The notes under the pieces: model-generated | Database searches by the model: none | The model's input: only the letters and a program-made list of their open reading frames with translations | What the model was told of the DNA's origin: nothing | In this document: piece after piece, positions 8,758-17,370 of the stretch | How positions within the stretch are numbered: position 1 is the first letter of the stretch | Layout: the number at the start of each line of letters is the position of its first letter | From: DATGFK01 sp040007395 | GTDB taxonomy: Bacteria; Chloroflexota; Anaerolineae; Aggregatilineales; UBA2796 | DNA: 52,146 bases | Assembly (NCBI GenBank): GCA_040007395.1 | Contig: JBDTVG010000115.1 | Coordinates: forward strand, 1-52,146 | Reading direction: 5' to 3' | Position numbers and translations under genes: made by a program

Positions 8758-9822
8758 ATGGTAAAGAAACTAACCATTCAAGAAGTGAAGTTGACCGATC
8801 TCGCCAGTTGCGCGGGTTGAGCCTCCAAGCTCGATCCCGGAGCTTTGGCGCAGGTTCTGCGCCCACTAACTGACACTTTCAAAGCCCAAGATTATCCGGC
8901 ATTATTGGTCGGGCTGGAAGCCCCCGATGATGCTGCGATTTATCGCGTCAATGACCAACAAGCCGTGATCTCGACAGTGGACTTTTTCCCCCCCGTTGTC
9001 GATGATCCATATGCTTTTGGGGCGATTGCGGCTGCTAATGCCATGAGCGATGTGTACGCAATGGGCGGCGATGTGCTGTTCGCGATTAATCTAGCCGCCT
9101 TCCCCGAAAATCTAGATCTGTCGATCCTCTCGGACATTCTGCGAGGCGGTGCGGATCGTGTTCGGGCGGCGGGTGGCGCAATCGCGGGTGGACATACCAT
9201 TACCGACAATGAACCGAAGTATGGGTTGGCGGTGACTGGCCTGATCGACCCAGCGCGGATCATTGCCAAAGGCGGCGCACAACCCGGCGATGTCCTAATC
9301 CTGACCAAACCGCTAGGCGTAGGCGTAATCACAACGGCGCTCAAGCGTAGCCAAGCCGACTCCAAAGATGTTGATGCGGCTGTCACCAGCATGATCCAGT
9401 TGAATCGGGGTGCATCGGAAGCCGCCCGCGCCCTTAACGTTCACGCCATGACAGACATTACAGGCTACAGTTTGCTTGGACACGCTCACGAAATGGCACA
9501 TCTCAGCCACGCCGATTTTGTAATCTCCCATAAAGATTTGCCATGGCTATCGGGCGCTCAACGGTATGCCCATGAAGGGGCTTTCCCCGGCGGTGCAACG
9601 CGTAATATGGACTATTTTCGCCAGTGGGTCACTTTCGATCCCGGCCTCGATGATGTGACACAACTCCTCATGTTCGACCCGGAAACTTCCGGTGGATTGC
9701 TCATCGCCGTCGCTGCCGATGATGCACCCATGTTGCTAAATGCCTTGACCGAACGTGGCGTGCAAGGTTGGAAGATCGGAGATGTCCTAACAGGCAGCGG
9801 CAAACTGCATGTACGCGACTAG
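8758..9822 (+). CDS. selD: Selenide, water dikinase (SelD), selenocysteine-containing
   Basis: The enzyme makes selenophosphate from selenide and ATP for selenocysteine and selenouridine synthesis. The frame opens at the ATG 8758 (GGAG seven bases upstream) and runs through an in-frame TGA at 8818-8820 (codon 21) to 9822, giving 354 residues. The peptide around the TGA is LASCAG-Sec-ASKLDPG. This is exactly the place of the catalytic Cys/Sec in the glycine-rich N-terminal loop of SelD, followed by the conserved Lys. Downstream AIRS-fold motifs are intact: DDAAIYRVN, STVDFFPPVVDDPYAFG, IAGGHTITDNEPKYGLAVTG and DPETSGGLL. Reading the TGA as a stop would remove the active site. Confidence 0.95.
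8818..8848 (+). promoter_or_regulatory. UGA selenocysteine codon with candidate bacterial SECIS hairpin
   Basis: Directly after the in-frame TGA, CCAAGCTC (8825-8832) pairs with GAGCTTTGG (8840-8848, one bulged T) around a 7-nt loop GATCCCG. A hairpin just 3' of UGA inside the coding region is what SelB needs in bacteria. The match to a bSECIS is by position and pairing only. Confidence 0.65.
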
Positions 9823-9832
9823 TTCGCATTAA

Positions 9833-10210
9833 TTAGCTTGCGACCACCCCCAGAATAAACACTACTACCCCAATCACAATCAGTTGCAGGGTCAGTGACC
9901 GAGGCCAATCCCATGGAACGTTGCCAGCGTCACGAGCCTGATGCCATTCGTGCCCTGCGGTAATTACTCCACCCATGATCCCAGTTACGCCGATGATCCA
10001 ACCGATCTGACCAAGCGGTTTGGAATGTTCGGTCACGATAAGCAGAATTAGCCCTACCGTGACCAGCAGCATTCCAACGCGATAGAGCCAACTCCCCGCA
10101 CTATAGATTTTGATCTTGTGGACGCGCACTTGCGGTGCGATCATCAACAGACCAACCAACACTAAGAGCGCCCCAATACCAATGGCAACGATACTCAACA
10201 AACTTACCAT
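9833..10210 (-). CDS. Small four-helix membrane protein, unknown function
   Basis: The 125-residue product has four hydrophobic segments (about residues 4-25, 42-62, 69-88 and 104-124) with short polar loops, so it sits in the membrane almost entirely. No family is recognised and no charged residues suggest transport or catalysis. A GATGAAGGG stretch precedes the ATG at 10210. It ends 11 bases from the selD stop, convergent with it. Confidence 0.65.
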   Translation of the reverse strand: MVSLLSIVAIGIGALLVLVGLLMIAPQVRVHKIKIYSAGSWLYRVGMLLVTVGLILLIVTEHSKPLGQIGWIIGVTGIMGGVITAGHEWHQARDAGNVPWDWPRSLTLQLIVIGVVVFILGVVAS

Positions 10211-10415
10211 AACCCTTCATCTCCTATAGTAAATGCCAATAACACCCAGCCTGTCAATATAACTCACAAGCGTTTGATGAGCTTTTGGATAGTCAGATTG
10301 GCAATATATAGCGCATTGTGGAAAATGGTACAGCTTGTGAGTTCAATGGTAACATCTCTTAGCGTTTGCAACCTAGAACCCCGGCTCTGCCAACCACTGT
10401 CTAACGGAGTACTCT

Positions 10416-11177
10416 GTGCAAGTTGATAAGCCCTCAGACCGACCCTTTTTGTCAATTGTCATTCCTGCCCTGAATGAAGCTAACCGCTTACCTGCCTCCC
10501 TTGATAAGATCGACGCATTTTTGCAGCAGCAGGATTACCAAGCCGAAGTGATCATCGTCGAAAATGGCAGCAGCGACGATACAGTTGGTGTAGTCACTCG
10601 CTTCGCCGCGACACATCCGTATGTGCGTTTGTTCGCGGGCGAACCACGCGGCAAAGGACGCGCCATTCGCCGGGGAATGCTGGCAGCACACGGCGAATAT
10701 CGCTTTATCTGTGATGCCGATCTCTCAATGCCTATTGAGGAAATCGCTCGGTTTTTGCCACCGCAGCTTGATCATTATGATGTAGCGATTGGTTCTCGCG
10801 AGGCCAAAGGGGCGAAGCGTTACAACGAACCTATTTACCGCCATTTGATGGGGCGTATCAACAATTTTATGGTCAAATTGTTGGCTGTACGTGGCTTTGA
10901 GGATACGCAGTGCGGGTTCAAGTCCTTCCATTTCAAAGCCGCCGAGGATATTTTTTCGGTGAGCCGGGTCAACGGGATTGGGACAGATGTAGAACTGCTG
11001 TATATCGCACAGCGTCGCGGCTACCGAATCGAAGAAGTGCCAATCGACTGGTACTACAACGATGATACACGGATGCTAGTGGTGCAAGATTCGATTGGTA
11101 TCTTCGGTGAGATGTTCGAGATCCGCCGCAACTGGAAAAATGGACTTTACGCTAAACGCCAGCCAGAAAAAAAATAA
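10416..11177 (+). CDS. Family 2 glycosyltransferase (dolichyl-phosphate glucosyl/mannosyltransferase-like)
   Basis: The 253-residue product is a GT-A fold glycosyltransferase of family 2. The start of the nucleotide-binding domain is FLSIVIPALNEANRL, and the metal-binding DAD is at residues 100-102 in FICDADLSMP. The EPRGKGRAIRRGM and EDTQCGFKSF segments are typical of enzymes that pass a sugar from a nucleotide donor to a polyprenyl phosphate. No membrane helices are present, so it would work at the cytoplasmic face. The start is GTG at 10416 with GGAG upstream. It is a single gene with no glycan cluster around it. Confidence 0.88.
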   Translation: MQVDKPSDRPFLSIVIPALNEANRLPASLDKIDAFLQQQDYQAEVIIVENGSSDDTVGVVTRFAATHPYVRLFAGEPRGKGRAIRRGMLAAHGEYRFICDADLSMPIEEIARFLPPQLDHYDVAIGSREAKGAKRYNEPIYRHLMGRINNFMVKLLAVRGFEDTQCGFKSFHFKAAEDIFSVSRVNGIGTDVELLYIAQRRGYRIEEVPIDWYYNDDTRMLVVQDSIGIFGEMFEIRRNWKNGLYAKRQPEKK

Positions 11178-11720
11178 ACATCCTACCACCTGTCCTATAG
11201 AGGATACTGTATATGGTTTCCACAATTTTTACTCTTGCGCAGAACATACCAATCAGGGGATGAGCGCGAGTGCCTCGGTAGGCATAGCAGTGTAATGGAG
11301 CAGAACTAAGCGTGAGCTGACCAGCAACTTCATAAAAAGCCACATCATGCACGACTTAGAAAACTTGCCAAAGCGAGGCTAATCAGTCGTCGTATTGCGC
11401 AAGGCATTGGACGTTAACGTGTGGGTTTCCAGACGACTATAGGCTTTCCGCGTGGTTGTGATAGACCAAAATCGGTGCGGAGCGGCGGCTGACCGCACCG
11501 GTACTTTTCTCTTGCCCAAGAGCCGCTCTTTTCTTGGTGTTCATTCCACGCAACCAAGATCAGTCGTGGCTTTACCTATCAACCTGAGAAGAAGTAACGG
11601 AAAGCCTCATCTGCTAATTTCGGACTTTCAATAACCGATACTTAAATTAGGGCTGCTTATGCCCTAATTTGTTTTTATACTGAACATATAAATCGTGATC
11701 AAAAATGGAGCGACAGATTG
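11178..11720. other. 543-bp intergenic region with two terminator-like hairpins
   Basis: No convincing protein gene is visible; a 60-codon frame at 11452-11634 lacks a ribosome site and any recognisable pattern. Two structured spots stand out. CGGTGCGG/CCGCACCG at 11473-11500 is followed by GTACTTTTCTCTT. AAATTAGGGC/GCCCTAATTT at 11644-11670 is followed by GTTTTTA. Two plus-strand terminators this far from the glycosyltransferase stop (11177) suggest a non-coding transcript between them. I could not match 6S, tmRNA, SRP RNA or RNase P RNA signatures. Confidence 0.4.
11644..11677 (+). terminator. Intrinsic terminator of an unidentified transcript
   Basis: A 10-bp perfect stem (AAATTAGGGC with GCCCTAATTT) with a 7-nt loop is followed by GTTTTTA. 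The nearest plus-strand gene ends 460 bases upstream. Confidence 0.65.
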
Positions 11721-12218
11721 ATGGCAATAGTACATGCAGTCCAAACAGTACAAGATGGTCGGGCAGACTTCGATTTTCTTATGGGCGATTGGAAAGGCTA
11801 CAATCGCCGTCTTCGAGAACGCCTCAAGGGATCAACGGAATGGGAAGAATTCGACTCGGAAGTAACCGTTCGCCCGATTCTTGGCGGCTTGGGAAATTTT
11901 GATGAAGTCGTCTTCAATCGTAGCACGGGTCAGGGACATGGTGCGACGCTGCGCCTTTTTGACATTGAGACACAACAATGGCGGATTTATTGGGCAGATG
12001 GTTCACATGGAATTTTGGATGTCCCGATGATCGGTACCTTTGAGAATGGGCGCGGCGAGTTCTTTGCACAGGAAATGTTCGAAGGTAAACCGATCTTCAA
12101 CCGCTTCATCTGGACCTATAGTTCTGAAAATGCTTGTCACTGGGAACAGGCTTTTTCTCCCGATGGGGGCAAGACATGGGAAACTAACTGGACAATGGAT
12201 TTCACCAGAATAGCATAA
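11721..12218 (+). CDS. DUF1579-like protein
   Basis: The 165-residue product resembles the DUF1579 group of small beta-barrel (lipocalin-like) proteins. It has a FDFLMGDWKG opening, VRPILGGLGNFDEV and the paired-strand segments LRLFDIETQQWRIYWADGSHG and FSPDGGKTWETNW. There is no signal peptide and the biochemical role is unknown. GGAG lies about ten bases before the ATG at 11721. It is followed by a perfect palindrome and a WYL regulator on the same strand, which may control it or be co-expressed. Confidence 0.75.
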   Translation: MAIVHAVQTVQDGRADFDFLMGDWKGYNRRLRERLKGSTEWEEFDSEVTVRPILGGLGNFDEVVFNRSTGQGHGATLRLFDIETQQWRIYWADGSHGILDVPMIGTFENGRGEFFAQEMFEGKPIFNRFIWTYSSENACHWEQAFSPDGGKTWETNWTMDFTRIA

Positions 12219-12257
12219 TCAGTTGAGGGCGATAGGCCCACTCGCTTGTTGGTACAA

Positions 12258-12287
12258 TTCATCTGGAGAACACATTCTCCAGATGAA
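12258..12287. promoter_or_regulatory. 30-bp palindrome before the WYL regulator
   Basis: TTCATCTGGAGAA and TTCTCCAGATGAA form 13-bp perfect arms around CACA. No U-run follows on either strand, so a protein-binding operator for the adjacent WYL regulator is as likely as a terminator of the preceding gene. Confidence 0.55.
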
Positions 12288-12315
12288 CGTTAAGCAACTG
12301 GTAGCATAGAAAAAT

Positions 12316-13275
12316 ATGTATCATCCCACTACACGGGTGCTAGCGGTTTTGGCCCTGCTGCAATCACATGGACGCATGACTGGCGCTGAGATGGCGCGGC
12401 GTTTGGAAGTCAACATCCGCACGCTGCGCCGCTATATCACAATGCTTCAGGATGTAGGGATTCCCATTATCGCAGAACGTGGGCGTAACGGTAGTTATGA
12501 ATTGACGGCTAATTATAAATTACCCCCACTGATGTTCACGAATGATGAAGCAATCGCCCTTTCAATTGGATTGATGACTGCGCGGCACCTCGGACTAGCC
12601 GAGGCCGTTCGCGCAATCGAAAGTGCTCAAGCAAAATTGGAACAGGTCATGCCACCTGCCTTAAAAGAGCAGATACAAGCACTGACCGAAACAGTAACGC
12701 TCGATTTGAATGCTATTCCAATGGAGTCGCCGGGGAATGTGTTGCTCTTAATGAGTAGTGCAGCACAACTCCAGCGCCGAGTCCATATACGCTATCGCTC
12801 TCATGCAGACAACGCAACTGAGCGAGATTTAGAACCCTACGGGCTAGTCTTTCGCCAAGGTTGTTGGTACGTAGTGGGCTATTGTGTCCTGCGTCACGGG
12901 CTACGCTCGTTCAGATTGGATCGGGTAGAACAGGTAGAATTGACGGATACCCGCTTTGATCGCCCGGCGCAGTTTGATGCGTTAACACACATCATTCAGT
13001 CGGTGGCGACATTGCCCCGGCAGTTCGATTTTGAAGTGCTGCTGAAAACCGATCTACGTACTGCCCAACGCGAGGTATTTGCCGTGCTTGGCATTCTGGA
13101 ACCCGTTGAAGGTGGCCTTCTGATGCACGGCAGTACCGACGATCTGGATTGGTTAGCACGAATGATGGCTGGGCTTTCCTTCGACTTTGTGGTGCATAAA
13201 CCCGACGAATTAAGCACAGCAGTACGAAAACGAGCGGAATCGCTTCTCGAAATGCTTTTGCCGCCAAACCCTTAA
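12316..13275 (+). CDS. HTH_11/WYL-domain transcriptional regulator
   Basis: The 319-residue product is a DeoR-like helix-turn-helix regulator. The N-terminal HTH_11 domain covers about residues 6-60 (MTGAEMARRLEVNIRTLRRY). A WYL domain spans about residues 150-225, and its signature appears as GCWYVVGYCVLRHGLRSFRL. A C-terminal WCX-like part follows. WYL domains sense small ligands or nucleic acids; the ligand here is unknown. No strong ribosome site is visible before the ATG. A perfect palindrome lies 29 bases upstream and may be its own operator. Confidence 0.88.
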   Translation: MYHPTTRVLAVLALLQSHGRMTGAEMARRLEVNIRTLRRYITMLQDVGIPIIAERGRNGSYELTANYKLPPLMFTNDEAIALSIGLMTARHLGLAEAVRAIESAQAKLEQVMPPALKEQIQALTETVTLDLNAIPMESPGNVLLLMSSAAQLQRRVHIRYRSHADNATERDLEPYGLVFRQGCWYVVGYCVLRHGLRSFRLDRVEQVELTDTRFDRPAQFDALTHIIQSVATLPRQFDFEVLLKTDLRTAQREVFAVLGILEPVEGGLLMHGSTDDLDWLARMMAGLSFDFVVHKPDELSTAVRKRAESLLEMLLPPNP

Positions 13276-13330
13276 TCAAGGTTGTCCGTTTTCCAACGTG
13301 AGGCCGGAGCCGAAGTTCACGATGGCGCGG

Positions 13331-15427
13331 TTACTTCGGTTCCCATGCCCATACATTGCGGAACTTGCAGACCAGCCCTTTGCTTTTCTCGAAGCGCCCC
13401 CCCATGACCGCTACCTCACCAGATTTGTAGGTACTTTCCGAAAAACTCGTGACTTGGCTACCGTTGATAAACACTTTGTAATCATCGTTTTGGACAATCA
13501 CAAGTAGTTGATTAGTCGCGCCGTCATCGGTGTGGATTGCGTCGGTGCTATCCTGCACGACATTATCCTTGCGATAGCCTGTTTTATCCCTCACATAAAC
13601 CTGATACTGGCCTTCACGGGTAATAAGTATCAACAAGTAAGTCCAGTCATTTCCAGTGGAGGTTTCAGTCGTGTAATGCAGCAGGAAGCCACAGCCGTTT
13701 TGGTTATCAGGGGCTGCCCATGTAATATCGGCGGACATCACCAGATCGCTCATGACCGCAGTATTGTTTACCGTTTCCCAGCTATCGAAGCCAGCTTTAT
13801 TCACGACGACATTCATTTTGTCTGCTGAGGCTGATACCGTACCGTTGCCAGAATCAAGTTCGCCCGCACTGACCAACTGGGCGATCACTTCGTCTGGGCT
13901 GCCCTGAAACCCGGTGTCCGTTTGGCTTGAGGGTTCGGTGGTTGCTAGCGATGCTTCGGTTGAAGTCGGACGCGCTTTCGTCGGCAGTGGCGCTTTCGTC
14001 GCTGAGGGTTCGTCAGTCGGTTGGGCGGCGGCGGTATTCGTCGCGGCAAGAATGCTATCGGCTGTTGCAGTTTGGCTGTCTTCGCGAGCAGCGGTGGTAG
14101 ACATCATCCTGACGAAAGCTGTCAGTGTTGCATTTGGGGTAGAGGTTGCGGTTGGCGGTACACGGGTTACCGTCGGCGTAATGGTTGGTGTAGCGGTTGG
14201 CGGCACGGGGGTTAGCGTGCTGGTGGCAGTATAGGTCTCTGTCGGTGTAATCGACGGGGTTGCCGTCGCCGAAAGCGCCAGCAGCATGACGGCTGTACCT
14301 GTTTGTTGTGTGGCGACTGCTGTATTGTTGCCGTTAATGAAAAAGATCGCGCCACCGATGATCCCTAGCAAGACAACTACACTGGCAGCAATCAAAGCAA
14401 TCGGCGGACGGCGGGGAGTATCCCCTTCCGCTTTAACAGTCGGTAAGGCGGCGCGGGTCGGCGGCGCGCCGGGTTTTGCCCTCGAAGGTGCGCTGATCTT
14501 CGGCGGAGTTGCGACTTTTGAACCTGACAGCACAGGCGCTATTGGACCACCAACAAGCGTCCCTTCCGATTCCGCTGGATCGATGACAGGCGGAGTCACC
14601 GTCTTGCGTGTAATCGCGTCAGCAAAATCCATTGCCATATCAGTGGCAGACTGGTAGCGATCATCGGGGTTCTTCGCGATTGCCCTATCGAGAACAGTTG
14701 CGACTGCATCTTGCAAATCCGCTTTGATTTGCTTGGGCGGGACTGGCTTTTCATACACATGCTGAAAAATCATCCCGGCAGGAGTCTCGGCAGAAAATGG
14801 CAACCGATTGAGCACCATTTCGTATAAGACCACGCCGAGTGTATAAATATCCGAACGGGCATCAACTGATTGCCCCATGCCTTGTTCCGGTGACATATAG
14901 GCGGGTGTGCCGAGCACACTGCCTGTCGCCGTCAACTTGGATTCGCTCTGGGCTAATCGGGCAATACCAAAATCGGTCAGATATGCATTCTCGTTGCTAT
15001 CTAGCAGGACATTGTTAGGCTTGAGATCGCGGTGAATTACCCCACGTTGATGAGCATAATCGAGCGCCGCGGCGATCTGATTCAGAAAGCGCGAGGATTC
15101 CAGCAGAGTCAGCGGCGCACGCCGGATGCGATCTTCGAGCGAACCGCCTTCGATATAACGCATGACAATGTAATGGACACCATCCGCCATGCCATAATCG
15201 ATCACGGGGAGGATATGAGGATGTTCCAGCGAGGCGATAACTTCCGCCTCGCGCTCAAAGCGCTCAATGAACCCCGATTGGTTGGCGATCTCTGGAGCCA
15301 TGACTTTGATGGCAACATAGCGCTTGACGCTGGTCTGGAAGGCCCGATAGACAGTTGCCATGCCACCCTTGCCAAGCAGCGTTTCCAACCTGTAAGGGCC
15401 AAGTGTTCTTCCTACAAAGTCTGTCAT
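13331..15427 (-). CDS. Transmembrane Ser/Thr protein kinase with extracellular beta-sandwich domain
   Basis: The 698-residue product has a Hanks-type kinase domain (about 10-270): glycine loop GKGGMATVY at 19-27, Lys41 in VAIKVM, HRDLKPNN with Asp134, DFG at 152-154 and GTPAYMSPEQ. A Pro-rich juxtamembrane stretch precedes one membrane helix (about 343-364). A Thr/Pro-rich extracellular linker of about 100 residues follows. The C-terminal domain of about 190 residues (SWETVNNTAVMSDLVMSADITW, VYVRDKTGY, VFINGSQVTSF) resembles concanavalin/DUF1080-like beta sandwiches. It probably senses an outside ligand and phosphorylates cytoplasmic proteins. It is monocistronic here and lacks PASTA repeats. 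Confidence 0.93.
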   Translation of the reverse strand: MTDFVGRTLGPYRLETLLGKGGMATVYRAFQTSVKRYVAIKVMAPEIANQSGFIERFEREAEVIASLEHPHILPVIDYGMADGVHYIVMRYIEGGSLEDRIRRAPLTLLESSRFLNQIAAALDYAHQRGVIHRDLKPNNVLLDSNENAYLTDFGIARLAQSESKLTATGSVLGTPAYMSPEQGMGQSVDARSDIYTLGVVLYEMVLNRLPFSAETPAGMIFQHVYEKPVPPKQIKADLQDAVATVLDRAIAKNPDDRYQSATDMAMDFADAITRKTVTPPVIDPAESEGTLVGGPIAPVLSGSKVATPPKISAPSRAKPGAPPTRAALPTVKAEGDTPRRPPIALIAASVVVLLGIIGGAIFFINGNNTAVATQQTGTAVMLLALSATATPSITPTETYTATSTLTPVPPTATPTITPTVTRVPPTATSTPNATLTAFVRMMSTTAAREDSQTATADSILAATNTAAAQPTDEPSATKAPLPTKARPTSTEASLATTEPSSQTDTGFQGSPDEVIAQLVSAGELDSGNGTVSASADKMNVVVNKAGFDSWETVNNTAVMSDLVMSADITWAAPDNQNGCGFLLHYTTETSTGNDWTYLLILITREGQYQVYVRDKTGYRKDNVVQDSTDAIHTDDGATNQLLVIVQNDDYKVFINGSQVTSFSESTYKSGEVAVMGGRFEKSKGLVCKFRNVWAWEPK

Positions 15428-15904
15428 TGTTTCCCATCCGGTGGATTACGACATTGGCAGCATTAGCATAACACACTGTGCGTTAACGCGCCTGCCAGAT
15501 TAGCGTGGAGTGGCAACAATCCAAGCATAAGTCGTCGCGTTAACCTCGTCAGTTTTCTCCCTGAAGCGTTAGTTCATATAAAAACCTGCCTGCAACGCTT
15601 GTAAGGATCGCTCATCTACTTTCGTATCTACCGCTAAAATTTGCAAGTGCGCCCCGGTAAATATTTTCAAACAATCATCAATTCGCAGAGGGATTTAGGG
15701 TGAGGACAACACTGCATAAAAACACCTTCTGCGTAAGGTGAGTTATATACTAACTGTGCCTCGCGTGCTGCGGCGGCGCGACTACGATAATCAAAAACGG
15801 CTTTATTTTCCATAAGATTTCGAACTCAAGTCTTCATACATTCAAGATGATATATCGGCTTATAGCCGAGGATGAATCGTTGGTTTTAACACCGCCGCGC
15901 CTTT
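15428..15904. other. 477-bp intergenic region with a doubtful 48-codon frame
   Basis: The region separates two minus-strand genes. The only open frame of note is on the minus strand from ATG at 15813 to TGA at 15667 (48 codons, starting MENKAVFDYRSRAAAAR). It has no clear ribosome site and no recognised family, so it may be a small protein or chance. The rest is AT-rich with no repeat, RNA or clear promoter that I can support. Confidence 0.35.
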
Positions 15905-17323
15905 TTACAGCTTATAAGCGACCCTTGCTAGTTCCGTTGCACAGTCGCGGCTCATGGCTAGCCCATCGTCCAGATCGACAATGCCGCGCACAACCAACCC
16001 AGCGATCCAGTCACAGGCGGCACGTCGCCACAGATCGTGGCGGGCAGGGATCGAGGGGAAGGCGCGGGTATCGTCGTTGAACCCGCAGGTGTTATACAAT
16101 CCCGCCGTCTCGATCACCTGATCGAAGTAGCGGCGGATTCCGTTCAGGCTGTCGTAGAACCACCATGGCGGACCGAGTTTGAGCGCGGGATAATGTCCGG
16201 CTAGCGGCGCGAGTTCGCGGGAATAGGTGCTTTCGTCCAGTGTGAACATAATTAGCGTTAGGCGCGAGTCGTTGCCGAAGCGGTTCAGCAGTGGGTGCAG
16301 ATTGTAGGTAAATTCGGCTTGAATAGGAATATCGCCGCCTTGATTCTGACCGAACCGCCGATAAATCTGTGAATTGTGGTCGCGCAGTGAGCCAACATGA
16401 ATCTGCATGACCAGCCCATCCTCGACACTCATCCGTGCCATTTCGATGAGCATATGCGCGGTGAACCGTCGAATATCGTCGGTGCTGTTTTCGCCATGCA
16501 GCGCCCGCTGGAAGATCGCGTCCGCTTCACGCTCGGACAGTTCATCGGTGTACGCCTCTAACGCCGCGTGATCGGTGGCGACGGCTCCCATCGATTTGAA
16601 GAAAGCACGCTGATGTTCAAGGGCTTGAATGTATGTCCCGTAGCTGCCGATCTCGATCCCGCTGACCATGCCAAGCCGCTGAATATTCTCAAGCCAACCT
16701 TTTGTATCCAGATTGACCACCGCATCCGGGCGAAAAGTCGGCAGGATGCGCCCTTGCCAGCCCGACTCGCGGATCGCACGGTGCATCTCAAGCGTGCTGG
16801 TCGCTAAGTCTGTTGTACACAGCACCTCGACGTTGAAGTGCTCAAACAACGTGCGCGGCCTAAACTCAGGCGTTTGCAGCAAACTGGCGATCTGTTCATA
16901 AATATCTTGAGCCGTTTCGCCTGTCAGTTTTTGCTGAATGCCAAAGACTTCGCGCAGTTCGTGCGCCAGCCACATCCCGGTTGGCGTACCCCGAAACAAA
17001 TAGAAATGGTCTGCAAAGATCTGCCAGATCTTGCGAGGGTCGGTTTCCACCGCGCCACCATCGATGCGCGGGATACCGAGGCTTTCTAGCGTAACACCCT
17101 GTGCGTAAAACATGCGGAAAATGTAATGATCGGGTGTAATGAACAGGCTAGTCGGCGTGCCGAATGAATAATCGGGATCGGCAAACATCTGCGCGTCAAC
17201 ATGTCCATGCGGGCAGATCAGCGGTAAGGTGGCGACAGTGTTGTATAAGTCCTGTGCAATCTGTTTCTGCGCCGGATCGGGGCTGAAATAGCGATCTTGG
17301 GGTAGCGACAGCAAAGGGGTCAT
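15905..17323 (-). CDS. uxaC: Glucuronate isomerase (uronate isomerase)
   Basis: UxaC interconverts D-glucuronate/D-galacturonate and fructuronate/tagaturonate in the cytoplasm. The 472-residue product has the amidohydrolase-like fold of the family: a metal-site HxH in LICPHGHVDAQMF, and the family C-terminus GFNDDTRAFPSIPARHDLWRR. LGPPWWFYDSLNGIRRY is also typical. The ATG at 17323 is preferred over a TTG at 17362 because GAGAG lies upstream and the length then matches the family. It is the last gene of a minus-strand operon behind an APH-like kinase (47-base gap) and a HisD-family dehydrogenase, pointing to sugar-acid use. Confidence 0.93.
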   Translation of the reverse strand: MTPLLSLPQDRYFSPDPAQKQIAQDLYNTVATLPLICPHGHVDAQMFADPDYSFGTPTSLFITPDHYIFRMFYAQGVTLESLGIPRIDGGAVETDPRKIWQIFADHFYLFRGTPTGMWLAHELREVFGIQQKLTGETAQDIYEQIASLLQTPEFRPRTLFEHFNVEVLCTTDLATSTLEMHRAIRESGWQGRILPTFRPDAVVNLDTKGWLENIQRLGMVSGIEIGSYGTYIQALEHQRAFFKSMGAVATDHAALEAYTDELSEREADAIFQRALHGENSTDDIRRFTAHMLIEMARMSVEDGLVMQIHVGSLRDHNSQIYRRFGQNQGGDIPIQAEFTYNLHPLLNRFGNDSRLTLIMFTLDESTYSRELAPLAGHYPALKLGPPWWFYDSLNGIRRYFDQVIETAGLYNTCGFNDDTRAFPSIPARHDLWRRAACDWIAGLVVRGIVDLDDGLAMSRDCATELARVAYKL

Positions 17324-17370
17324 CAGGTTATCTCTCAGGTAGTTTATTGAAAAACTGGACAAGGTAAATA

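Noticed and set aside
8845..9822. selD read as an N-terminally truncated gene or pseudogene starting after the TGA
   Set aside because: The frame upstream of the TGA begins with an ATG and ribosome site, encodes the expected SelD N terminus, and the TGA falls exactly at the known Sec/Cys position with a hairpin after it.
11452..11634. 60-codon frame in the 11.2-11.7 kb gap
   Set aside because: There is no ribosome site or recognisable domain, and it runs across a terminator-like hairpin.
14090..14250. Short repeated units resembling a minisatellite or CRISPR
   Set aside because: They are the coding sequence of the Thr/Pro-rich linker of the kinase and have no spacer-repeat regularity.
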